Assembly (NCBI RefSeq): GCF_020283565.1
Contig: NC_060065.1
Coordinates: 17,646,866-17,710,865 of the forward strand
Source: Trifolium pratense
Lineage: Eukaryota > Streptophyta > Magnoliopsida > Fabales > Fabaceae
DNA: 64,000 bases
Direction of reading: 5' to 3'
Shown here in pieces: positions 55,801 through 64,000 of the stretch. The notes under the pieces are model-generated. The model worked only from the letters and a program-made list of their open reading frames with translations. It had not been told where the DNA came from and ran no database searches. Each line of letters opens with the position of its first letter. Position 1 is the stretch's first letter. The position numbers were made by a program, and so were the translations under genes.

Positions 55801-58800
55801 GCGGTGGAGCGGAGCGGCAACGTGCTGCACCGATGAGAAGGCCGGTAGCAGAGCGGAGCAGTTAGCGATAGCATTCGCTCCAGCCGGGTTAGCGGAGGCC
55901 GCTCCAGCCTAGGGGATAGTCTGCTTTTGTGTTTTCATGGAGCACGAATCACTTTTTATGGCTGAATTCGCCGGATCAGCGCCATTACATGGTCTCCGTT
56001 TGCCGCCATCGCATGATTTGGTCGTCTTACGTGATGCTTTGTTTCATTATCTTAAAATGTCATATGTTCCAATATGAAGGAGATAGTTGGCACTAATTAA
56101 ATAATAGTAAAAATAATTTATTATTTCAGTAATTATTAAATATTGTTTTAAATAAAAAATAACTACATATGCATATATTTAGTATAAACATAAAAATATT
56201 TAGATATATATAGTCATAATTATTATATAGTTATATATTAAATAATTCAAGTAGCGGCTATCCCGCTATACGCTATCCTGCTATCCCAGTTTTGGGGTTG
56301 GCCGCTCTGCTATCCAGGATTGACTACTATGAACCAAACTAAGTCATAAATATTGTCTTTTCTTTATTACTGGAACTATTCTTTTTGTGTATGGGATGGG
56401 TTTGCTTCTTTTCTAATACTCCCTCTAGTCCTTATTATAAGAAAAAAGTTAACTTTTTAGATTCATAGAACGATTGATGTATTTAGTCCTTAATATAGAC
56501 CAAATACATTAATCATATTATGAACCTAAAAAATAAACTTTTTCTTATAATAAGGACTAGAGGGAGTATGACGCGAGGGTGGAATCATGAGGTTGAAAGG
56601 GTACTATTGTTTTAATTCATGTAAATAAATAAGAATGGATTGCATGTCTAACTTTGTTATTGATGGAGCAATTTTTTCCAACAAGTTCTTGAAGATTTAT
56701 GAATATAATTTTACTTTCTTGCAGATACAAGAACTTGCTAAATTCTTGGTAGAGTTATGGGATCTTATGGAGATGCCAATTGATGAGCAAAAGGCCTTTA
56801 GCCATGTTACTAGATTAATTTCAGCATCAGTTGATGAAGTGTCAATCCCAGGGTGCCTTTCTGCTGATGTAATCAAGCAGGTGAAAACTTATATGACTTG
56901 AACTTGCATCGCAATTTTACTTGCATAGTTTGAATTTTAGTTGCTTGATTATTTATATTTATGCAGGTTGAGGTTGAAGTTCAGCGCTTAAATGTTTTGA
57001 AAGCTAGTAAGATGAAGGAAATAGTGTTTAAAAGACAGAATGAACTTGAAGAAATTTACAGAGGTGTTCACATGGATGTTGACAGTGAATCTGCTAGAAA
57101 GATTCTGACCAGACTCATAGAATCTGGTACATAAACTATGCCTAAAGTGTTATTGATTTTTTTTTTTCCTTGAAAAATTTAAATGCGGCTACTTCGAATG
57201 TACCTTTAGTTTCCGTATTCTTTCCTCTTAAATACCCTCTGTAACTGTTGTTACAGACTTATACGCGCATTCTTAATATCTGTTCTTAGTTTCTATTTTC
57301 ATTTAATCACATAAGCTTTAATTGCTTTGCAGGTAATATTGATATGTCTGAATTGCTTCAAAACATGGATGATCAAATCAGAAAGGCCAAAGAGCAAGCT
57401 CTAAGCAGAAGAGACATCTTAGATAGGGTGGAGAAATGGAAATTTGCAGCTGAGGAGGAAAAGTGGTTAGATGAATATGAAAAGGTAGATACCATTCTTA
57501 AGTTTATTTCAAATTATTTTATTCTTAAAGAAGCTATAAATTGATGCAGATGAAATTTATCACTTTAGCGGACAAAAATGTTATTTTTTCAATTATATAT
57601 GATTTTTTTTAATTGTTTTCAACCCATATGTTTAGTTTAATCTTGTCAAAAGGGAACTTGATGACTGTCATATGCACACAGGTTACTATTGTTTATTGTT
57701 GTTTAATGGTAATTCAATTTCAGTTTATTTGGTTTCCCTTTTTAATACTTAACTATTACCTCCTCAGTCTCATTATAAGTGTCTTATTTGCCTTGTGTGC
57801 AGTTCTTAAGAAAATGATTAATTGTGCTGATTTCATAAAACAGGAGTTTCATTTACTAAAGCACCCTTATTAATTGAGTAATCAGGTGGATTAAAGATAT
57901 AAGAAATAAGGATATATGAGTGAAAAATAAAATAATTAATCCGTTGTATTCTAAAGTAACAAATATTTTGAGACAGAAATATTACAAATGAGAAGCTTAT
58001 AATGAGATGGAGGGAGTAACTATTTATGAGACTTTACCTAATAATCTAAACTTAGATACTCACAAGCTGTGGGCACCTCTTCTTAATAAAGTTGATTTTT
58101 AGCACTAGGTAGGGCGGATCTGTGTATTGTCCACGCTTAAAACCTCAAATATCCTTAGTGTAGGAGATATAAAATCATTTATTTACAAGCATTCACTCAT
58201 AAATCTAGTTATTAGGATAATTAATCATCTAACAGTTTACATGTAATATATGCATGTGGATAGTATAACATCTTATAGGTTCTCTATTTAAAGAATATGA
58301 TGATTCTGAGCAATTTGTAGTTGAATGATTTAAAATCTTTATTGTGTACTTTGTAAATGTGGTAAATCATATATGTCTATGGTGCATAAAAGAATATTAG
58401 ATTTTAAACATTCTCTAGTTTGGTCATTTTGCATTATGTTGAAAATGAAATCATAAATGTTACTGAAAGCTATACTAAGTTATCCATGAATGTTATCAAT
58501 GACATTTGTGTACATTGACTTTGAATATCAGAAGTTAATACATCAATTCTAACTACAAATATTTTATATTCCGTTAATCAATTAAAAATGTTTGATAAAC
58601 TTGCTATTGTTTTTATTATTTAGTAGATTAGATCTATTTTGAGAAAGATAACAAAATATAAACAATTTGCTATTTTCACCGTCATAACAGGATGAAAATC
58701 GATACAGTGCAGTAAGAGGAGCACACAAAAATTTGAAGCGTGCAGAGAAAGCACGGATTCTTGTCAGCAAGATTCAATGTGAGTCATTATTTAAGATTTT

Positions 58801-61092
58801 ACATTTGTAGTAGTTTTAGTTGATCTAGAATCGTGATGATTATAAATTTTTTATGCCTTCATGTTAAGGGAAACCTGCGAACTAGTTGCTGCGTATGCTT
58901 GAATCAGCATGCTATTAAGATGTTAATGGTATTCAGAACACACTGAAATAGTAGACCAATTAAACTGCGGACAAGCTTGAGTGAATAGAAACTCTTCATA
59001 ATTTTATAGAAGTAATTCCATGTATGACCATATATAGTTTTGATTATGTGGTAAAGGTACCTGTACTCAATGTTTTTAAAATTGGACCAGAAATCAAATT
59101 GATGAGACCTATATAGGTCATGCTTCAATTGGTTCAACTATGATTGAAATAGATGACTTATAAAAAAATGTAATAAAGTAAAATAAATATATGCAAAAAG
59201 GTGAACCAACCACAGTTACTGTTCAAACAGTTTTGAACCAATTGGCAAACTGGCCAAATTCCTAGTTCACCAGGTTGAAACTTTCCGATTCGGTCTAATT
59301 TTTAAAACATTGCTGGAGGTAACTTCCTTTCTTATTTTTTATGTGAAAGAAGCCATTGGAATATCCACTTATATCTGACCAATAAATATTTGAGATGTTG
59401 TGTTATAAATGAAAAACTCTTGGAGTGCAAACCATAAATTAACCAGCAAAACATAGGTAGATGTTAACTTTGGGATGCTAGAAAGCTATCCAAAATATAT
59501 GTTACTGCTATTATCTTTATCTATCTGAGAAATCTTAACCAGGCGCACAAAGGTTTTCTGTTTGCCAGTAGCTACTGAATATGCAACCTACAAACTGAGA
59601 ACTTGAAATTTCTAACTGTGATCGACTAACAAAGAGCTGTTCATATGGGGGTGTTGTTGGCAGTAAAAGTCTATATAATTTAATGGTGTTATAGGACTAT
59701 CTAATTTTGAAAGTGAATCCAAAACCTTTATTCTATGTTCTAAAGCTGGCAGATTAGCAAAGATTAAGTAATCATTCTTGTTTCTCATAGCGTGAATATC
59801 ATATGTGAAGGACTGAAAATAATGCTCTTTTCAGAAAAAAAATCACATATAAGTGCAAAGCTCCAGGTAACTTGCTGCTAGTTTCCTCATTGGTTTAAGA
59901 CTAACTATCCTTCAAATATTTTACTGTGCAGCTATGGTTGAGAATTTGACTGCAAAAGTGAAAGCATGGGAGGTGGATAAAGGAATAACTTTCTTATATG
60001 AAAAGGTGATGCTGACTATACTTCATATTATTGACTGTAATATGGGGAACATCAGTCAGGTTCTGACTCAAATTTATTTCAGGTTCCATTGTTGCAAAGC
60101 TTGGATGAATACAATGTACAACGGCAATTGAGAGAAGAGGAGAAGCGAAAATCTCGGGTATGACATACAGTCATAGTACTTTTCAGTCTCTTTAGTTCTT
60201 CTCTTTAATCTTACTTCTTCTATATCATTGAACTAAAACTCTATTTCGAATGAAAATCAATTTGCATTTCCCAGCAAGGGTATGTATATTCCTGCTGATC
60301 TTGTTTTGACTTATTGGTAAATTTATTTGAACGTTGTCTATAATTAAGTGTATTTTCTTTAATATTCATGTTTTGAAAAGAAATGTGTTATGAAGGTTAA
60401 ATTTAGTTTTACTCTTTATAAATATGACAATAGCTATTAATTCCTCCATTTTTTTTTTGAGCAGCGAAAAAAAAAAGAGTATCATTTTGATCCCGAGTCT
60501 TTGAAACATACCACTTATAGTCCTTCACCCTAACATTGTTCATTTAAATAATGATGTATCTCACAGAATGAAAAGTCATTACTGCCAATGAGTTGACTGA
60601 GGATATATGTAGAAATGATTGTTAATTTAAAATTGAAATAGAATGAAATTTTAGAATATATTTTGTAACTTCTCACATGAAGGAAACAATCTAAATATGT
60701 CCTATACCATTTCTCAAATAAATCATGTCTTTACAGTACTTATGTCACAAGTCAATTTAGATGGTAATTGGTTGGTTTTTTCAGCTTCAAAGTTTGGATT
60801 ACACAACTATTTATTCTGGTGTTCTTAACAGGAGCAGAAACGGCTTACTGAACAACATGCTGTAGAGCAAGAAGCAATGTTTGGTTCAAGATCTGCAACA
60901 AAGAAGCCTCTAAGCCAGAGCACTCATGCTAACACCATAGTTGGGACACCGACTGGGCGCCGAATGCACACTCCTTCAGGTCGTTATGGAACCTCAGGTG
61001 CAAAGGATCGCAGAGAAAATAACAGAGGGAACATAATTACAGTGAACTATGTTGCTCTTCCGAAAGACGATTCTGTTTCAAGGGGAAATTAA
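52812..61092 (+). CDS. MAP65: MAP65 microtubule-associated protein
   Basis: Eleven exons: 52812-52880, 53678-53881, 54816-55061, 55164-55379, 56725-56880, 56967-57126, 57333-57484, 58691-58778, 59932-60005, 60083-60157 and 60832-61092. They total 1701 nt (566 aa) with all frames continuous. The protein is long coiled coil: MIWDEIGESDTDRDNMLLQL (dimerisation region, residues 24-91), QQLANIRPALEELRSKKDER, then the spectrin-like microtubule-binding region with ELWDLMEMPIDEQKAFSHVT, RDILDRVEKWKFAAEEEKW and AHKNLKRAEKARILVSKI. The C-terminus (about 481-566) is basic and disordered (GTPTGRRMHTPSGRYG) and ends NYVALPKDDSVSRGN. MAP65/PRC1/Ase1 proteins cross-link antiparallel microtubules in interphase arrays, spindle and phragmoplast. 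The C-terminal TP/SP sites could be kinase targets. The exon 3 acceptor (TTGAAAG/GGA) is the weakest splice call. The isoform is not assigned. Confidence 0.93.
53932..54068. repeat. MITE-like repeat rich in GGCC/CCGCCAT motifs, copy 2
   Basis: Lies in MAP65 intron 2. Contains GATTTTCCGCCATAGGCCAA, the inverse of the 640-793 copy, and CCGCCATGGCCTATTTAGGC. Confidence 0.5.
55769..56330. mobile_element. Inverted-repeat element (hAT-like?) in MAP65 intron 4
   Basis: Left AGTAGTCGATGGCGCGCTAT with GC-rich AGCGGAGCGGC units; right CCGCTCTGCTATCCAGGATT then GACTACT. AGTAGTC and its inverse bound it, and the middle is AT-rich. No coding content. Superfamily uncertain. Confidence 0.5.
56417..56568. 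mobile_element. Stowaway-like MITE, 152 bp
   Basis: TACTCCCTCTAGTCCTTATT at the left and AATAAGGACTAGAGGGAGTA at the right, a near-perfect hairpin in MAP65 intron 4. The core ATATAGACCAAATACATTA links it to the 36150-36880 cluster. Confidence 0.8.
57757..58018. mobile_element. Stowaway-like MITE, 262 bp
   Basis: TACCTCCTCAGTCTCATTAT at the left and ATAATGAGATGGAGGGAGTA at the right, in MAP65 intron 7. Confidence 0.7.
59070..59312. mobile_element. Decayed GACCGGTY-family element, copy 2
   Basis: AATGTTTTTAAAATTGGACC at the left and GGTCTAATTTTTAAAACATT at the right. Inside are GGTTCAACTATG, TTGAACCAATTGGC and CACCAGGTTGAAAC, which look like CpG-decayed versions of the ACCGG units at 21935-22754. 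It lies in MAP65 intron 8. Confidence 0.55.
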
Positions 61093-62754
61093 AGCTGCCT
61101 TCAAATTAGACTAATGTAAATCATTTTTCTATGTAAATGTGCTTATTCTAGAAGCTCTGTTTCCTTTTGCAACTTTATACAAAAACTTTGCCGTCTACAA
61201 ATAGAGATTGATGATAACTTGGGGATTTGATTGTGAATTTTTACATGACAGATGACAATGCTAATAGAAATAAATTACAGAAAAGTCATTCTTACTCATT
61301 CATGTTAATAGTTGGAATAAGGTCTGCAGTTTCAACTTTTCTGGAGTTGGAGCATATGAAAAAAGCATGATGCTGTAGTCTTAAGTTTTTTGTTTGTGTA
61401 TCACATATAATGGGATTTTTGAGCTGAAGAGACCTTGTGAAAAAAAATGAAAGCCTATTACTTCCATTTTCTACAACACCAATGGTTCAGGAATTCAAAG
61501 TAGGATTAGTTCTTACAACTACAATACTCATTTGATAAAACTTATTTTAATAAACATTTTCCATTTAATAATTATATATCGGGTTATTTGGATGTATCAT
61601 TGTAGTTTGATGAACTATTGGCTATTTTATTTGGACTGTGTTAATAATTTGATGAGCCATTAGGGTGCATTTCATTATATATATATATATATTAGATACT
61701 AATAATGCGCTTCTTTTGTTTTGAGCAACTATTATATCTTCAAAAAGTGTATCTAAATGTTAGATACATTGTAAGGATTTTTCTTTTTTTTTGTTGACAA
61801 ATTTTAAAGACATTTTTTTAAATATTGCAGAATATATTCCACAACAAATATATTTGAAATAGAAGCTACTAGGTTTGGTCTAGTGGTGAGGGATTTAGAT
61901 AATATGCTAGAGATCCTGGGTTCGATCATCGGCTTCATTGTAAACAAAAAAAGTATATTTTAAATATGTTATTAAAGAAAAAACATATTGCAGAATATAT
62001 CTATATTTTTTGTCGCATTATTTGAAAAGATTAATTCATGCAAGTGCAATAAAGCACGACTATGACTGCAAATACAAACAGTGGATTTAAAATTTAGAAC
62101 ATTGCCTCCACTCGAGTCTAGAATTGTTAAATATATGATCAATAATAGAATGAAGCATTCTTGGTGCAAGATTCTCAAACAAAGTTAAATGGTTTTACAC
62201 ACATCAATATGAGAAAACACAAATCACTACCTGTTTAGTGGAATCTGAATCAGGCTTCATTAAAATTAAAATTATTATAAAATAAAATGAAAGAAATTCC
62301 ACAACTTTTTCTTTGACAACAAATTCCACAACATCTATACCGATAAGGGGGGCTATGCTTCACAAGTGAGACAAGTGTTTTATTATGCACAAGTTTGTTT
62401 TAATTTTTGGATCAATAAATCTCACTAGTATATTAAATAAGATGTGATATGACGTTGATTCAATGATAAAAAATAAACGTGTATACGATAAAAGACTTGT
62501 ATCACTTGTGCATGTCAGGAAAAACGACTAGAATGAAAAAAAAAAGATAGAGAGAGAAAAGAGATAGAGATAGAAAAACTTTATGATTCCCTACATGGAT
62601 TAGTTGGAATTTGTTACAAAATTATATATATTTGCTCAAATACAAAAGGGGGGTGGGGGAGGAAAATTTGTTGATAAAGGGACAAAATGGGGGGATAATA
62701 TTGGAAGATGAAGTAAATGACATTCCTATTCATATTCCATTTTTCTCAAACATT
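61093..62754. other. Intergenic, MAP65 3' flank to transporter 3' flank
   Basis: Contains the MAP65 3'-UTR, a SINE-like copy (61861-61945), a TA run near 61676-61694 and a purine-rich GATAGAGA stretch (62545-62577). No gene supported. Confidence 0.45.
61861..61945 (+). repeat. tRNA-derived SINE-like fragment
   Basis: CTAGGTTTGGTCTAGTGGTG (box-A-like), GATCCTGGGTTCGATCATCG (box-B-like) and TTCATTGTAAAC. Same family as the minus-strand copy at 6662-6745. Confidence 0.55.
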
Positions 62755-63860
62755 TTATTGTTGGTTAACATTATTATTAGTAGGCTCTCTAGTAGGCATA
62801 GTTATTGCAAGTGAAGAAAGCATGTTGTTAGTATCACCAACTTGACCATGTTTTACTTGATCTGTGTCATCAATCACTGGCCCTAAATTTCCACTCATTT
62901 GAGTACTCTTTATAGGCAAAGGAATATCATCAACTTTTCTCTCTATTTCTTCCTTGTGCTTTCCCCATAGAACAGAATATAAGCCTATCACAATCAAGAT
63001 TGCACCCATCACACTGCATCCACAATGTCCAAAACCAAATTCTTTAGTTAGAATCATGACATATTCAAATACAAGTTGGAGTAATATTGAAGAAAATATA
63101 TTATTTTGATTAAAAAAAATCATAATATAAAATTATTTGCATATTATAATAAATTGTTTTAAAATCTTGTGGCAATCAATCAAGCTTAATATATTTTTAT
63201 TAACTTTTTTTAATAGGAAAAATATATTTAACTAACAAAGCTAATAGGAACAAGAAATGCAAAATTAGCATAACAAAAAATGTACAAAGGAAATAATAAT
63301 GAGAAAAAAATCTAGGCACAGTCAATATAAATTTAAAATTAGAATTTTTTTTTTTGGTCTTAGAAAATATTCTTATTAATTTATATTAATGGGACATATA
63401 GTCTTAATATATATTACATGGGTTATACTAAAATTTGAATTACATATATGTCAGGGAATATTTTACTGCCTATAAATTTTTTGTTTGAAAAAAAATGATT
63501 ATCATAAGTCAACATATGCTATTAATGGGACATATAGTCTTAATATATATTACATGGGTTATACTAAAATTGAAATATATATTTTTTCTTGCCAATATTT
63601 GCTATTGAGGAACATACAATAATTTAAAAGATGGTAACTAAATTTAAATATGCATGTATTGTTTATGTGAATATGTCCATTAATAGAGGGGCATTAATAG
63701 AAATTTACCCTCCAAAATAAATCTGTTCTGCAAGGATAAAGGAGCCCATGACAGCAACAATGATCATCATAAGTGGGCTAAAGGCAGTTGCAAAGACAGG
63801 CCCTTTCTTCCTAATCACTAGCCCTTGCACATAGTATGCCAAGCTTGAGGTCACAATCCC
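62755..63860 (-). CDS. WAT1-related (MtN21/EamA-type) transporter, last two exons
   Basis: Exons 63709-63860 and 62755-63013 on the minus strand; the gene continues upstream beyond the window. The first visible exon encodes GIVTSSLAYYVQGLVIRKKG, PVFATAFSPLMMIIVAVMGS and FILAEQIYFGG. A GG/T codon joins it to VMGAILIVIGLYSVLWGKHK. These are the last transmembrane helices and the GLYxVLWGK signature of the plant drug/metabolite transporter (EamA, nodulin MtN21-like) family, exemplified by WAT1, a vacuolar auxin transporter. The remaining roughly 70 residues (EEIERKVDDIPLPIKSTQMS to the stop at 62755) are a hydrophilic cytosolic tail. Substrate unknown. The intron 63014-63708 carries a 51-bp direct repeat. 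Confidence 0.9.
63385..63581. repeat. 51-bp direct repeat, 146-bp spacing, in the transporter intron
   Basis: The string starting ATTAATGGGACATATAGTCT occurs at 63385 and again at 63531, identical for about 51 bases. Confidence 0.85.
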
Positions 63861-64000
63861 CTAAAAGAAATAATCATAAGGAAAAAAAAAAATTAATACA
63901 AAATACAAATAGTATAATATCTTTTTAATCCCTCTAAACATAAGAAATTTTTACTTTGTAGTCTATTTATTATTAACCCTAAATAAGAAACAATAATGAT
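63861..64000 (-). other. Transporter intron continuing past the window edge
   Basis: A-rich as printed (T-rich on the coding strand), following the acceptor CTTTTAG at 63861. The upstream exons lie outside. Confidence 0.6.

Noticed and set aside
1..64000. CRISPR arrays, operons, ribosome binding sites, phage or plasmid origins
   Set aside because: The sequence is plant nuclear DNA with spliced genes; no regularly spaced identical repeats with unique spacers were found.

Overview
This is a stretch of AT-rich nuclear DNA from a dicot plant, most likely a legume. The multi-exon genes have T-rich introns with GT-AG borders, and there are plant-only families: a cysteine-rich receptor kinase relic, a MAP65, a phytocystatin with a C-terminal extension and a WAT1/MtN21-type transporter. 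More than half of the window is mobile DNA or its remains. The legume assignment is an inference from overall look and repeat types, not from a search.

Host genes, left to right: the 3' part of a 2-oxoglutarate/Fe(II) dioxygenase of the ACC-oxidase-homologue group (1-2071, +); a decayed cysteine-rich receptor-like kinase (7458-9224, +); a truncated Mutator-type transposase (10080-10838, -); a Myb/SANT-like DNA-binding protein with a long 5'-UTR intron (14696-15692, +); a UBA-domain protein with a 5'-UTR intron (16633-18510, -); a RING-H2 protein whose RING is split by a one-base frameshift (32125-32693, -); an NC2-alpha/DRAP1-type histone-fold corepressor in six exons (37149-39547, +); a phytocystatin with a legumain-inhibitor-like tail in four exons (46939-51418, -); a MAP65 microtubule bundler in eleven exons (52812-61092, +); and the last two exons of a WAT1-type transporter leaving the window on the right (62755-63860 and beyond, -). 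The four complete spliced models (Myb/SANT, NC2-alpha, cystatin, MAP65) each give a continuous frame with canonical splice sites. The genes belong to unrelated pathways; there is no operon-like or clustered-pathway logic.

The most striking structure is at 23007-30269. It is a small LTR retroelement on the minus strand, with 239-bp LTRs differing by one base, a CAATT target duplication, a primer-binding site and a polypurine tract. A 4956-bp CACTA transposon (24827-29782) with an AGT target duplication and arrays of subterminal palindromes has inserted into its open reading frame. The retroelement ORF has no recognisable gag or pol domain, and the CACTA interior shows no transposase but has exon-like islands.

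Other mobile DNA includes two large inverted-repeat elements sitting inside microsatellites (34107-35255 in TTA repeats; 43196-43593 in TA repeats), a PIF/Harbinger-like element with TAA duplications (40848-41731), a matched pair of 187/188-bp MITEs, many Stowaway-like MITEs, tRNA-derived SINE-like copies and a broken copia element (30840-31400). All family names come from reading motifs by eye.
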